In this document: piece after piece, positions 22,741 through 33,024 of the stretch
Layout: each line of letters opens with the position of its first letter
Numbering within the stretch: the first letter of the stretch is position 1
DNA from: an uncultured Eubacteriales bacterium
GTDB lineage: Bacteria > Bacillota > Clostridia > Oscillospirales > CAG-272
Direction of reading: 5' to 3'
Assembly: GCA_934373635.1 (NCBI GenBank)
Contig: CAKROZ010000007.1
Span: forward strand, 1 to 64,000
DNA length: 64,000 nt
Translations under genes and position numbers: made by a program
The notes under the pieces: model-generated
The model's input: only the letters and a program-made list of their open reading frames with translations
Database searches by the model: none
Told to the model about the DNA's origin: nothing

Positions 22741-24663
22741 TTATAGGTCGGATATTTCGAATTCCGCAAGTTCTCTGAATTTGAAAATGCAGGAGGAGTG
22801 CGGCTTGATGGTGAAATTCTCGCATCGGCTGTCGCTGAGAAGCTCGCGTCCTTTTTTCGAAAAGGAGAAGGTGCGCGGAGTATCCGACGGATTGATCGCC
22901 GTTAAGAAGATCCCTCCTACGCCGCATCTTGCAAACACGAAGAGGTTCGCATCGAGCCACAGGGGGATAAGCTCCCCCTCCCGATAGACCGGGTATTTGC
23001 GTCGGATCTCTCCGAGGGCGCGATAATGTGCGAGGAGCTCGCCGTCCTCGCGCCCCCACGGAAAGGGCATCCGGTTAAAGGGATCGTGATACCCCTCGAG
23101 TCCGACCTCATCGCCGTAATAGATCGTCGGGATTCCGGGAAGGGTCGCGAGTGCGGTATATGCCATTTTCAGCTTTTGCCGCGCAATGTCGCGTTGTTCT
23201 TTGCTCATTCGGAGCGTGGCAAGCTCATCGTTCGGAAGTCCGTCCCCGCTCATACCGCCGAGTACCGTCAGAACGCGCTCGGTATCATGCGTGCCGAGCA
23301 GATTCATCTGCGCGTCGGCGATCCGTTTCGGCGCGTTCGCCGTCACGGTGAGAAGCGCATAGGAGAGTGCGTCGCATGTCCCTTCTTTCAGATAGGTGAG
23401 AAGTCCCGTGCGAAGGGGATAGTTCATCACACCGTCAAGTTCGTCCCCGAGATAATAGCGTTTTCTCTGATCGTAAGCGATCTTATCGGAAGCGTCCTCC
23501 CACACCTCGCCGTACAGGACGGTATTCGGATTCTTCCCTGCCAGTGTGCATTTGATGTCCGCAATAAAATCGTCGGAAAGCTCGTCTGCCACGTCAAGGC
23601 GGAAGCCGTCGATGCCGAGTTCCGCATACCGTGCGATCACGCCCTCCTCGCCCGTAAAAAACTTTCGACAGGCGGGACGGTCGGGGTGAATGCGCGGGAG
23701 GATCGGGATCCCCCACCACGCGGTATATCGATCGGGAAAATGCTGAAACTCGTACCAGTCGTAATAGGGAGAATTCTTCGACTGATAGGCGCCGACGGAG
23801 GGGTATCTTCCCTTGCGGTTAAAATACACGCTGTCCGAGCCGGTGTGATTGAACACGCCGTCGAGCAGAATTCCGATGCCCCGCTTCTTCGCTTCCGCGA
23901 TCAGGCGGGTGAGTGCCTCGTTTCCTCCGAACATTGCGTCTACCGTCATGTAATCGCCGGTATCGTATTTATGATTGGAATATGCCTCGAAGATCGGCGA
24001 AAGATACACGGTATTGACGCCGAGGGAGGCGATATAATCGAGCTTTTCGGTCACGCCGTCAAGCGTTCCGCCGAAAAAGATATTGTTTTCGAGATGAGCG
24101 CCCGCATAAGGCGGATATTCGGGGATTCCGTGCTCCCAGTCCTCGTTGAGCTTTGCGTCCTCACGTAGGGGAACCTTACGCGATCCTTTGGCGAAGCGGT
24201 CGACGAAGACATGATAGATCACGCCGCCGTATTTCTCCCGCGGTGCGGGAAAAGAAAAGGAGGAAACGGAAAGCTGAAAGGACGGAGGCGTATTTCCGTC
24301 CTCCGAAAAGCGAACCGCATCGCCCGCGCGGTACGCATAGATCGTACCGACCACGGTGCGGCAGGAAATACGAAAGAAATACAGTCCGACGGGAAGCGCG
24401 GGGAGAGGTACCTCATAAAGATCGGAGGCGCCCCGTATGCCCGTCCACACGGCATCCGCCGAGACAACGGAGTGCTCTCCGCTCTCGTCGTAAAAAACAT
24501 AGGTGACGGACACGGTGCCGAGCTCGCGCGGAAGGCGGAGGCGAAGCGCCCCCGCTTCCCCGCTCTCATATGCGGTGCGGCGGCACTCCCGCCCCCCGTG
24601 AAGAAAGGAGAGTACCGCGGAACAGGACAGGATCGGGGCTTTATCGATGCGAAGTTCGGTCAT
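22741..24663 (-). CDS. GH13 alpha-glycosidase (neopullulanase/cyclomaltodextrinase-like)
   Basis: 640 residues, no signal peptide. An N-terminal beta-sandwich (about 1-150) precedes the (beta/alpha)8 domain. The GH13 conserved regions are visible: GVFNHTGSDS, the nucleophile Asp in GFRLDVADE, the acid/base Glu in LYGEVWED and the third Asp in LLGTHDTERV. The dual N-domain and catalytic layout suits GH13_20-type enzymes that trim maltodextrins or cyclodextrins. GGAG precedes the ATG. It follows glgP by 36 bases and completes the operon for glycogen turnover; debranching products would be its natural substrates. A debranching activity itself is not excluded. Confidence 0.9.
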   Translation of the reverse strand: MTELRIDKAPILSCSAVLSFLHGGRECRRTAYESGEAGALRLRLPRELGTVSVTYVFYDESGEHSVVSADAVWTGIRGASDLYEVPLPALPVGLYFFRISCRTVVGTIYAYRAGDAVRFSEDGNTPPSFQLSVSSFSFPAPREKYGGVIYHVFVDRFAKGSRKVPLREDAKLNEDWEHGIPEYPPYAGAHLENNIFFGGTLDGVTEKLDYIASLGVNTVYLSPIFEAYSNHKYDTGDYMTVDAMFGGNEALTRLIAEAKKRGIGILLDGVFNHTGSDSVYFNRKGRYPSVGAYQSKNSPYYDWYEFQHFPDRYTAWWGIPILPRIHPDRPACRKFFTGEEGVIARYAELGIDGFRLDVADELSDDFIADIKCTLAGKNPNTVLYGEVWEDASDKIAYDQRKRYYLGDELDGVMNYPLRTGLLTYLKEGTCDALSYALLTVTANAPKRIADAQMNLLGTHDTERVLTVLGGMSGDGLPNDELATLRMSKEQRDIARQKLKMAYTALATLPGIPTIYYGDEVGLEGYHDPFNRMPFPWGREDGELLAHYRALGEIRRKYPVYREGELIPLWLDANLFVFARCGVGGIFLTAINPSDTPRTFSFSKKGRELLSDSRCENFTIKPHSSCIFKFRELAEFEISDL

Positions 24664-24699
24664 ATGCGTTCTCTCCTTTCCCGCGGTACTCGCGATAAA

Positions 24700-27168
24700 T
24701 TATTTGATCTTATTGATGGGGGTCATGTGCCAGATCTCGTCGGCGTACTTACGGATGCTGTTGTCCGAAGAGAAGACGCCCGAGGTCGCCGTATTCATGA
24801 GGGACATGCGGCACCACGCGGTGCGGTCGGCGTAGTCCTTCATGGCTTCGTGATAGGTGTTCAGATAGGAATCGAAATCGGCGAGGCACATAAAGGGGTC
24901 GGCGACGCCGTAGCCGCCGTTCACGAGATAGGACGCGATATGCGAGAAATCCTGTCCGCCGATCGGCGAGGAGAAACGGTCGATGACACGCCGTATCCGC
25001 TCGGAATCGTGGTAATACTCACGCGCGACATATCCGTTGCGCCAAAGCTCTTCCACCTCGTGCGCGTTGAGACCGAAGATATACATATTGTCTTTTCCTA
25101 CCGCGTCGAGGATCTCGACGTTCGCGCCGTCGAGGGTGCCCATCGTCACGGCTCCGTTCATCATGAGCTTCATACAGCCCGTGCCGCTCGCTTCCTTACC
25201 TGCAAGGGAGATCTGCTCGGAGATGTCCGCCGAGGGAATCAGAATCTCGGCAAGAGAAACATTGTACTCCTCCATGAAGACGACCTTGAGTCTGTCACGG
25301 GTCACGGGGTCGCGCTCGAGTTCTCTCGCGAGGAACCAGATGAGCTTGATGAATTTCTTCGCCATCGCGTAGCCGGGCGCCGCTTTACAGCCGAAAATGA
25401 AGGTCTGGGGCGGAATATCGGCGTGCGGATTCGTGTGAAGCTCATCGGAAAGCTCCATGATCTTCATGACGTTGAGAAGCTGGCGCTTGTATTCGTGCAT
25501 CCGTTTGATCTGCACATCGAAGATGGAATCAGGATCGATGCGCACGCCCGAGCGCTCGTAGGCATAATGCGCGAAGCGCTCCTTGTTGCTCCGCTTCACC
25601 TCGCCGATTCTTGTCAGCGCGGCGGGATCGTCGCGGAATTTCTCGAGCTTCGAAAGGTGAAGCGCGTCCTCGCGATAGTCGGTCCCGATAAGCTCGTCGA
25701 GAAGGGCGCAGAGCGCGGGATTCGAAAGATTCAGCCAGCGACGGTGAACCACGCCGTTCGTGACGTTCGTAAACTTCCACGGCGTCATTTTATAGAAATC
25801 GTGGAAGATGGTCTTTTTCAGGATCTCACTGTGAAGTTTCGATACGCCGTTGACGGTATGCGAGCCGACGACCGAGAGATTTGCCATGCGGACCTGATTG
25901 TACGCAACAATCGCCATGCGGGAAATTCTGTCCCAGTCTCCGGGATAGAGATTCCAAAGATCGGCGGTAAATCTGCGGTTGATTTCGCAAACAATGGCGT
26001 AAATTCTGGGCAGTTTCATGCGGAAGAGATCTTCTCTCCAACATTCGAGTGCCTCGGGAAGGACAGTGTGGTTCGTGTAGGAAACCGTTTTAACGACGAT
26101 TCCCCATGCGCTCTCCCAGCTGTACGAATAGATATCCATCAGGATCCGCATCAGCTCGGGAATACAAAGCGCGGGGTGCGTATCGTTGATGTGGATCGCG
26201 ACTCTGTTCTCGAAGCCGGCAAGCGAGCCGGTCTCGGTAAAGTAGTCACGAATGATGCTCTGAAGAGAAGCGGAAACGAGGAAGTATTGCTGCGTCAGAC
26301 GAAGGAGCTTGCCCTCGTCGTAATCGTCCGGCGGATAGAGCTGTTTCGTGATGATCTCGACATTATCGTGGTCGGAGAGCTTTTTCACATAGGAGCTCTG
26401 CGACGACTGGAAGTTGACGAGCGTCGAATAGGGCTGTCTCGCGCGCCAGAGACGGATGGTATTCATCGCGTTGGTCGTCGTTCCGGGAATGAGCATGTCG
26501 TAGGGTACCGCCTTGACCTCATCGTAATCGGTGTAGGCAATGCGGAGCTCGCCGTTCTCCCACTTTTCTTCTACCTTACCGCCGAAGCGGACGGAAAGGC
26601 TCTTTTCGGTGCGCGGAACGAGCCATGAGCCACCGTTCGGGATCCATTCATCGGGGAGCTCTACCTGCTCACCGTCGACGATCTTCTGGCGGAAGAGTCC
26701 GTTCTCGTAAAGCAGCGAGTATCCGTTCGCGGCGTAGTCGAGCGCGGATAGAGAATCCATGAAGCAGGCGGCAAGTCTGCCGAGTCCCCCGTTTCCGAGT
26801 CCCGGGTCTACCTCGCAGGCGAAGATCTTCTCAAAAGAAGTTCCGTACTCGCCGAGCAGCTTGCAAAGTTCGGGGTAGATACCGAGGTTCATCGCGTAGT
26901 TTTTCAGCGAGCGTCCGACAAGAAATTCCATGCAGAGATAGCAGACCCGCTTCCCTTCCGTCGCGCGGATTCTTTTTTTGAATTCGGTGCGATAGTCAAG
27001 CATGATGTCCTTCATCGCATAAACGACCGCGTGATACATCTGCTCGTCGGTTGCGTCCCCGGGCGAAGAAACGCCGCGGGTGGCAAGCTTTTCCTCAATC
27101 CGTTCCTTGAGCTCGTTTTTGGTGAATTTTTTCTTTGTGTCCTTCAGACGGGAATTTGATTTGATCAT
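24700..27168 (-). CDS. glgP: Glycogen phosphorylase
   Basis: 822 residues, full length GT35. It releases glucose-1-phosphate from alpha-1,4-glucan. The PLP-lysine region reads SGTGCMKLMMNGAVTMGTLD, where the usual form is GTGNMKFMLNGALTIGTLD; the lysine is kept. The glycine-rich N-terminal motif DPGLGNGGLGRLAACFMDS is intact. It is downstream of glgA with 14 bases between them, so synthesis and degradation genes lie on one transcript, as in several Bacillota. The ATG at 27168 has only a modest ribosome site (AGGA about 12 bases away). No sign of truncation. Confidence 0.96.
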   Translation of the reverse strand: MIKSNSRLKDTKKKFTKNELKERIEEKLATRGVSSPGDATDEQMYHAVVYAMKDIMLDYRTEFKKRIRATEGKRVCYLCMEFLVGRSLKNYAMNLGIYPELCKLLGEYGTSFEKIFACEVDPGLGNGGLGRLAACFMDSLSALDYAANGYSLLYENGLFRQKIVDGEQVELPDEWIPNGGSWLVPRTEKSLSVRFGGKVEEKWENGELRIAYTDYDEVKAVPYDMLIPGTTTNAMNTIRLWRARQPYSTLVNFQSSQSSYVKKLSDHDNVEIITKQLYPPDDYDEGKLLRLTQQYFLVSASLQSIIRDYFTETGSLAGFENRVAIHINDTHPALCIPELMRILMDIYSYSWESAWGIVVKTVSYTNHTVLPEALECWREDLFRMKLPRIYAIVCEINRRFTADLWNLYPGDWDRISRMAIVAYNQVRMANLSVVGSHTVNGVSKLHSEILKKTIFHDFYKMTPWKFTNVTNGVVHRRWLNLSNPALCALLDELIGTDYREDALHLSKLEKFRDDPAALTRIGEVKRSNKERFAHYAYERSGVRIDPDSIFDVQIKRMHEYKRQLLNVMKIMELSDELHTNPHADIPPQTFIFGCKAAPGYAMAKKFIKLIWFLARELERDPVTRDRLKVVFMEEYNVSLAEILIPSADISEQISLAGKEASGTGCMKLMMNGAVTMGTLDGANVEILDAVGKDNMYIFGLNAHEVEELWRNGYVAREYYHDSERIRRVIDRFSSPIGGQDFSHIASYLVNGGYGVADPFMCLADFDSYLNTYHEAMKDYADRTAWCRMSLMNTATSGVFSSDNSIRKYADEIWHMTPINKIK

Positions 27169-27182
27169 CTGTTTTTTATTTC

Positions 27183-28613
27183 CTACCAGTTAGTGATATT
27201 TTGGTACAGCGAGATATATTTCTTCGCCGATTTGTCCCATGAGAAATCGGAATCTTTCGCCGCAAGGCGCAGAGGTTCCCATACGGATTTGTCGCGATAC
27301 AGCTCAAGCGCCCATTTCAGGGTGAAGAGGAGCTCATGCGCGTTGAAGTTGTTGAAGGTAAATCCGTTCGCGCCTTCCGTGCCGTAGGGCTTGATGGAAT
27401 CGTAAAGCCCGCCGACGGCACGCACAAGGGGGACCGTCCCATACGAGCAGGCGATCATCTGCGCGAGTCCGCAGGGTTCGCTCTTCGACGGCATGAGGAA
27501 GATATCCGCCGCGGCATACAGTTTCTTCGAGAGGTTGCGGTCAAAGCGGATGAGCGCGCGCATGTTCGGATGGCGGGACGCGACGGCGGAGAACGCCGAC
27601 TCGTACATTGCCTCTCCCGTGCCGAGAATCGCAAACTGCACCTTCTCGCCGAGCAGTTCGTCGAGAATACGGAGAACGAGCTCGACACCCTTGCCCGCGG
27701 TGAGACGCGTGATCATGACGACAAGGGGCGTGTCGGGTTCCTCGGTAAGTCCGAGCTCTCTCTGAAGCGCCGCTTTGTTCGCCCGCTTCCCTTCGTCGAG
27801 GGTGTCACGACTATACGGTGTGTAGATCCCGCCGCCGCGCTCGGGAGAAAAGACGGAGTAATCGATGCCGTTGATGACACCGCACATTTTATCCGATACC
27901 TTCCCGATGATGTCGGCGAGCCCAAAGGCGAAGAAATCGTGTCGGAGCTCACATGCGTAATTCGGGCTGACCGTCGAGATATAGTCCGAAACGGTCAGAG
28001 CGCCCTTCAAAAGATTGATACAGCCCCCGTATTCCACAATATGATAATACTTTGCGTCGAGTGCAAAAATGTCGCCGAGGATATAGGGGTCGAATTTCCC
28101 CTGATACTCAATATTATGGATGGTAAACACGGTGCGTATGCGGCGAAGTGCCTCGATATGCGCATATTCGGTCTTCAGATAGATGACCGCCATCGCGGTC
28201 TGCCAGTCGTTCGCATGGAGGACATCGGGGATATCACCCGTCGCGAGCATGAATTCGAGCGCCGCCATCGAAAAGAAGGCAAATCGCTCGCCGTCGTCGG
28301 GCTCTCCGTAGAGCTTCTGACGGTTAAAGTAGTAATGATTTTCGATAAAGTGGTAGAGGACGCCTCCCTCGGTGAGAGAGAAAACGCTCGCCCCCGTTTG
28401 CCGCCAGCCGTAGGAGAAGCGGATGTCCGCCTCTTTGACAAGGCGTGCGCGATACTCCTCCTTCATACTGCCGTAAAGAGGCAGTATCACTTCGGTCTTC
28501 ATGTCTTTGCCGCCCGCTTCGGCGACCGCGCGCGGCAGGGCGCCGATCACGTCCCCGAGTCCGCCGCTCGCCGCGAAGGGAGCGCCTTCGCTCGCGATAT
28601 AGATAACTTTCAT
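27183..28613 (-). CDS. glgA: Glycogen synthase (ADP-glucose type)
   Basis: 476 residues, GT5 fold. It extends alpha-1,4-glucan from ADP-glucose. The N-terminal signature is GAPFAASGGLGDVIGALPRA; the lysine of the E. coli KTGGL motif, which contacts ADP-glucose, is not present at that position (AASGGL). The C-terminal E-x7-E-like motif appears as PSKSEPCGLAQMIACSYGT near residue 370. Preceded by GAGGGG. The gene is between glgD and glgP. Length matches the family. Function is secure; whether the changed KxGGL residue alters donor affinity cannot be told by eye. Confidence 0.95.
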   Translation of the reverse strand: MKVIYIASEGAPFAASGGLGDVIGALPRAVAEAGGKDMKTEVILPLYGSMKEEYRARLVKEADIRFSYGWRQTGASVFSLTEGGVLYHFIENHYYFNRQKLYGEPDDGERFAFFSMAALEFMLATGDIPDVLHANDWQTAMAVIYLKTEYAHIEALRRIRTVFTIHNIEYQGKFDPYILGDIFALDAKYYHIVEYGGCINLLKGALTVSDYISTVSPNYACELRHDFFAFGLADIIGKVSDKMCGVINGIDYSVFSPERGGGIYTPYSRDTLDEGKRANKAALQRELGLTEEPDTPLVVMITRLTAGKGVELVLRILDELLGEKVQFAILGTGEAMYESAFSAVASRHPNMRALIRFDRNLSKKLYAAADIFLMPSKSEPCGLAQMIACSYGTVPLVRAVGGLYDSIKPYGTEGANGFTFNNFNAHELLFTLKWALELYRDKSVWEPLRLAAKDSDFSWDKSAKKYISLYQNITNW

Positions 28614-28638
28614 GAGCTCTTCCCCTCTCGTCGTATTG

Positions 28639-29769
28639 TTAGACTTTTCTGTTTTTCTGAATGTAGAAGGGCATGTTCTCGTGTCCCGAAAGGGTCACGC
28701 CGTCGGTGATCTGCACATCCTTATCGGCAACGATGCAATTCAGCGTCGCGCCCTCGCCGACCGAGGTGCCGCGGAAGAGCACACAGTTGGACACGACGGC
28801 ACCGCGCGCCACCTTGACGCCGCGGAACAACACCGAGTTAATGACCGTCCCTTCGATCTCGCAGTCGTCTGCGATCATGGAATCCGAGACCATAGCGCCC
28901 GGATGGTACACCGTCGGTGTGGAATTGTGCACCTTCGTGAAAATCGGCGCGTCCTTTTTCCAAAGAAGTTCTTCGCGTGCCTTCGTGTTTCTGGCAAGAT
29001 CGACCGAGCAGCGGAAATAATCGAGGAAGCTCGAGACGGACGCCACATAGCCGCCGAAGGAATATGTGCGATAATTCGCATATTTATAATTGCGGAGCAT
29101 CATCTCGGTCAGGCTCTCGATGCCCGCCGCCTCCGCGTCGGCAATCAGCTTGCGCAGATAGTTCGTCTTCATGACGAAAATATTCAGCGAAAGTTCGGGC
29201 ACACGCTCGGAATAGCTGTCGGAGAGCGCCATGTCGGCGATCTTCCCCGCCACCTGCGAGACCATGAGTTGCGGATGCTTTGCCGTATAGTCGGGAGCCA
29301 CCGTCTTCGTCACGAAGGTGATGTCCGCCGCCGACTTTTCGTGTGCGGCGATCACCTCGGAGAAGTTGATGTTCAGCACACTGTCGGAGTCCATGAGGAT
29401 CACGGTGTCTTCTTTGAATTCCGATATGTATTCCTTCATGTTTTTCAGGGCTTCCATATGGTGCGAATATAACTTCGCATTCGGGGTGCGTGAGGTCTGG
29501 TAGGGCGAGATCACGTTGATACCGCCGACGCGACGCGCGAGATCCCAATCCTTACCGCTTCCGATGTGCTCGAGCAGGGAGCGGTAGTTATAATTCGCGA
29601 TGATGTTGATGTGTGTGATGTTCGCGTTAACAAGATTCGAAAGGCAGAAGTCGATGAGGCGGTAACGGCATCCGAAGGGGATGGCGGCGACCGTCCTGTC
29701 GCTCGTCAGTTTGGAGAGCGTATTGTTGTTGAGGTTGGAAAATACGATTCCGACGGCACTTGTTCTCAT
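28639..29769 (-). CDS. glgD: GlgD, glucose-1-phosphate adenylyltransferase regulatory-type subunit
   Basis: 376 residues. It has the nucleotidyltransferase and C-terminal left-handed beta-helix layout of GlgC but lacks the GGxGxRL signature; the N-end reads MRTSAVGIVFSNLNNNTLSK, as in clostridial and bacillar GlgD. It forms heteromers with GlgC that are more active than GlgC alone in Geobacillus. I use the ATG at 29769, with AAGGAGG ahead, 13 bases from the glgC stop; the longer frame to 29868 lies inside glgC. RYRLIDFCLSNLVN marks the conserved sugar-nucleotide core. A stand-alone catalytic role is unlikely. Confidence 0.93.
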   Translation of the reverse strand: MRTSAVGIVFSNLNNNTLSKLTSDRTVAAIPFGCRYRLIDFCLSNLVNANITHINIIANYNYRSLLEHIGSGKDWDLARRVGGINVISPYQTSRTPNAKLYSHHMEALKNMKEYISEFKEDTVILMDSDSVLNINFSEVIAAHEKSAADITFVTKTVAPDYTAKHPQLMVSQVAGKIADMALSDSYSERVPELSLNIFVMKTNYLRKLIADAEAAGIESLTEMMLRNYKYANYRTYSFGGYVASVSSFLDYFRCSVDLARNTKAREELLWKKDAPIFTKVHNSTPTVYHPGAMVSDSMIADDCEIEGTVINSVLFRGVKVARGAVVSNCVLFRGTSVGEGATLNCIVADKDVQITDGVTLSGHENMPFYIQKNRKV

Positions 29770-29782
29770 TCTTCTTCCCTCC

Positions 29783-30943
29783 TTAGCGTCTTTCGGAGCC
29801 CGCGTGTACGACGGTGCCCTTCGCGATGACGGTGATGTTCTCTTTTCCGTTTCCTTCTTTTCCGACAACGGCGCCCTCGGCTACCGTAGCGTCCGAATCG
29901 ATGATGGCGGTATATACCTTCGCTCCGCGCGCGATTGTGACGTCGCTCATGATCACGGAGTCATAGACCTCCGCCCCCTCCTCGACGGTCACACCGCCCG
30001 AGAGAATGGAATTCTTCACCTTGCCGAAGATGCGGCAACCGGAGGAGATCATGGCGTTCGAGAGCTCGGCGCCCTTCGCGACCCACTGCGGGGGACGCGC
30101 GGTATTGCGCGAGAAGATGCGGAAGTCCTTATCCGAGAGGTCGAGAGTGGGATGCTCGCCGATCAGATCCATGTTGGATTCCCAAAGGGAGACGATTGTC
30201 CCGACGTCCTTCCAGTAGCCCGAGAAGGGATAGGCGTAGAGCTTTTCTCCGTTGGCAAGAAGGTTCGGGATCACGTTCTTGCCGAAATCGTTCGAGGACT
30301 TCTCGTCCGCCTCGTCGATCTCGAGGTATTCGATCAGGGTCTTGGTATTGAAGATGTAGATGCCCATGGACGCCTGATTGTTCTTCGGCTCCTTCGGCTT
30401 CTCTTCGAATTCGTAGATGGTGCCGTCGGCGCGCGTATTGCAGATGCCGAAGCGGCTCGCCTCCTCGATCGGCACCGTAATGGTCGCCACGGTGCAGGCG
30501 GCGCCCGTTTCCTTATGTTGTTTCAGCATGAGGGAGTAATCCATACGGTAAATATGGTCGCCCGAGAGGATCAGAACGTAATCGGGATTATACTGGCGTA
30601 TAAAGTTGAGGTTCTGATAAATGGCGTTCGCGGTACCCTTATACCAATCGGCGCCGTGCCCTCCCTGATACGGGGGAAGCACCGAGAGTCCGCCGCGGGA
30701 GAGATCGAGGTCCCACGGCTCGCCGTTGCCGATATACTCGTTGAGTGCCAAGGGCTGGTACTGCGTGAGGACGCCGACCGTATCGATGCCCGAATTGATA
30801 CAGTTGGAAAGAGGAAAGTCGATAATGCGGTACTTACCGCCGAAGGATACCGCGGGTTTTGCCGTCTGCTTCGTCAGATCGTAGAGACGGGACCCTTGTC
30901 CGCCCGCAAGCAACATGGCGATGCATTCTTTTTTGCAAGACAT
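29783..30943 (-). CDS. glgC: Glucose-1-phosphate adenylyltransferase
   Basis: 386 residues. It makes ADP-glucose from ATP and glucose-1-phosphate, the committed step of glycogen synthesis. The nucleotide-binding signature is LLAGGQGSRLYDLT near the N-end, then KPAVSFGGKYRIIDFPLSN, and the sugar-phosphate site FEEKP. The C-terminal third is the hexapeptide beta-helix. I choose the ATG at 30943; a GTG at 30955 abuts the ribosome site AGGAAGG. It is followed by glgD, so the enzyme is probably a GlgC/GlgD heteromer. Allosteric control is expected from family knowledge. Confidence 0.96.
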   Translation of the reverse strand: MSCKKECIAMLLAGGQGSRLYDLTKQTAKPAVSFGGKYRIIDFPLSNCINSGIDTVGVLTQYQPLALNEYIGNGEPWDLDLSRGGLSVLPPYQGGHGADWYKGTANAIYQNLNFIRQYNPDYVLILSGDHIYRMDYSLMLKQHKETGAACTVATITVPIEEASRFGICNTRADGTIYEFEEKPKEPKNNQASMGIYIFNTKTLIEYLEIDEADEKSSNDFGKNVIPNLLANGEKLYAYPFSGYWKDVGTIVSLWESNMDLIGEHPTLDLSDKDFRIFSRNTARPPQWVAKGAELSNAMISSGCRIFGKVKNSILSGGVTVEEGAEVYDSVIMSDVTIARGAKVYTAIIDSDATVAEGAVVGKEGNGKENITVIAKGTVVHAGSERR

Positions 30944-30982
30944 AACAACATACACCTTCCTGAAAAATATTTTTGTCGGTCG

Positions 30983-32896
30983 TTACACCGTAAGTTCATC
31001 TTGGATTCTTATAGTTCGTTTTCCGTTTCTTTCTTTCAGCACCACGCCCGAAAACGCGGAGAGCGTGAGGTCGGCGAAAATGCCGTCCTTTTCCCGTCTG
31101 ACCGAGATCGTGCGGGCAAACTCGGGGTCCGCATCTGTATGAAACAGACACTCGGGCGTGTACGCGGCGCGGATCGGAATCGAGACCGTCTCGCGTGCAC
31201 CCGAAAAGCTGACGATGCAGATGAGCGAATTTCCCTGCCTGTCAAAGCGACGGTAGGCGACGAGGTTCTTTTCGTTCTCGTCGGCAAGGATCCACTCGAA
31301 GCCCTCGGGGGAAAAGTCCCGCTCGTAAAGCTCGGGGCGCGAAAGATAGAACCGATTCAGCGCCGCCGTATAGTCGCGGAAAGAACGGTGCATCGGGTAA
31401 TCGAGCATAAACCATTCGAGCGAGGACGTAAAATCCCACTCGCGGAATTGGGCAAACTCGGTGCCCATGAAGAGCATCTTCTTCCCGGGATAGGTCATCA
31501 TCAGAAGGAGCGCCGCTCTCGCCTCGCGAAACTTGTCCTCATACGAGCCGTACATCTTGTCGACAAAGGAGCGCTTCCCGTGCACGACCTCATCGTGAGA
31601 TACGGGGAGAATATAGTTTTCCGAAAACGCATACATGAGTGGGAAGTTGAGGGCACTGTGATGATATTTCCGATAGACGGGATCCCGCGACAGGTAGGCG
31701 TAAAAGTCGTTGGCAAAGCCCATGTTCCATTTCAGACTGAAGCCGAGCCCGCCTTCCGCGACGGGATGCGTCACACCGGGGAATGCCGTGGATTCTTCCG
31801 CGATCGTGAGTGCGTCGGGAAACTCCCCTAAGATCGCGGCGTTCAGCTTCTGTAAGAAGGCGATCGCCTCGAGGTTTTCCCTGCCTCCCCTCGCATTCGG
31901 GAACCACTCGCCGGGCATCCGGTCATAATCGAGATAGAGCATGGAGGCGACGGCATCGACACGCAAGCCGTCGATATGAAATTCTTTCAAAAAATATCGG
32001 GCGTTCGACACGAGGAAGCACTGAACCTCTTCCCGTCCGAGGTCGAAGAACCGCGTTCCCCATGAGCGGGACTCCATACGGTCGCGCCCTTGGTATTCGT
32101 AAAGCGGTGCGCCGTCGAATTCGTAAAGTCCCCATTCGTCCTTCGGAAAATGGGCGGGAACCCAGTCGAGAAGGACACCGATCCCCGCCCGATGAAGGGC
32201 ATCGATCATGGCGCGAAAGTCGTTCGGCTCGCCGAAGCGTGAGGTCGGCGCGTAAAACCCGCAGACCTGATATCCCCACGAGCCGTCAAAAGGATATTCG
32301 GCGAGGGGTAAAAACTCGACGTGCGTATACCCCATGGATTTGACGTAAGACGGCAGGATCTCTGCCATTTCGCGGTAGGTATAATACCCGCCGTCCTCTT
32401 TTCTTCGGAAGCTCGCGAGATGGACCTCATAGATATTCAGCGGAGAGGAGAGATATTCCCCATCGCGCGGCAGGACCGCCTCTTTGCGGTGCAAAAGCCA
32501 CGCATCGTCTCCCCACTCGTATTCCGACTCGCAATAGATCAGCGACGCACCGTCGGCACCGCCCTTGGAATAAGCGGCATAGGGGTCACCTTTGTTATAG
32601 GAGACACCGTTTCTCGTGATGCGGAATTTGTAAGCGGCACGCTCGAGAGAGCGATCCGACGAAAAGGAAAGCTCATAGACCCCGCGATCCGTCACTCTCT
32701 CAAGCGGGACGCCCTCGTTCCAATCGGTAAAATCCGAGATCAGCGCCACGCGGTCGGCGTTCGGCGCCCATGTGCGGAACACATACCGCCGTTTGCCGTC
32801 CTGCCCGAATGTGAGACGGACTCCGAGATATTCATACGCGCGAAAGTTGGTCCCTTGGTGAAAATAGTAGGCGGCAAGATCCTGCTGCTTTTGCAT
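30983..32896 (-). CDS. glgB: 1,4-alpha-glucan branching enzyme
   Basis: 637 residues, GH13 with an N-terminal CBM48. It makes the alpha-1,6 branches of glycogen. Conserved regions: DWVPAHFPKDEWGLYEFDG, the nucleophile in GLRVDAVASMLYLDY, the acid/base in TIAEESTAFPG and the third Asp in VSHDEVVHGKRSF. The start at 32896 has AAAGGA nine bases ahead; the longer reading to 32941 has none. It heads the operon, with the consensus promoter at 33025-33053 about 130 bases upstream. Size and motifs fit the short-N-domain bacterial GlgB. Confidence 0.96.
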   Translation of the reverse strand: MQKQQDLAAYYFHQGTNFRAYEYLGVRLTFGQDGKRRYVFRTWAPNADRVALISDFTDWNEGVPLERVTDRGVYELSFSSDRSLERAAYKFRITRNGVSYNKGDPYAAYSKGGADGASLIYCESEYEWGDDAWLLHRKEAVLPRDGEYLSSPLNIYEVHLASFRRKEDGGYYTYREMAEILPSYVKSMGYTHVEFLPLAEYPFDGSWGYQVCGFYAPTSRFGEPNDFRAMIDALHRAGIGVLLDWVPAHFPKDEWGLYEFDGAPLYEYQGRDRMESRSWGTRFFDLGREEVQCFLVSNARYFLKEFHIDGLRVDAVASMLYLDYDRMPGEWFPNARGGRENLEAIAFLQKLNAAILGEFPDALTIAEESTAFPGVTHPVAEGGLGFSLKWNMGFANDFYAYLSRDPVYRKYHHSALNFPLMYAFSENYILPVSHDEVVHGKRSFVDKMYGSYEDKFREARAALLLMMTYPGKKMLFMGTEFAQFREWDFTSSLEWFMLDYPMHRSFRDYTAALNRFYLSRPELYERDFSPEGFEWILADENEKNLVAYRRFDRQGNSLICIVSFSGARETVSIPIRAAYTPECLFHTDADPEFARTISVRREKDGIFADLTLSAFSGVVLKERNGKRTIRIQDELTV

Positions 32897-33024
32897 ATTT
32901 TCGTTTCCTTTCGTTTTTCTTTCCGCCGCGGACATCCACAAGCGTTTATGAATATTCTACCACGTTTCCGTGTCGAAAAAACGTGTTTGTCGTGTACATA
33001 ATAAAAATGTTATTCGCCTGTATT

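Noticed and set aside
24211..26628. An 805-codon plus-strand frame opposite the GH13 and glgP genes
   Set aside because: It spans two clear minus-strand enzymes and shows no domain; long antisense frames are common at this GC content.
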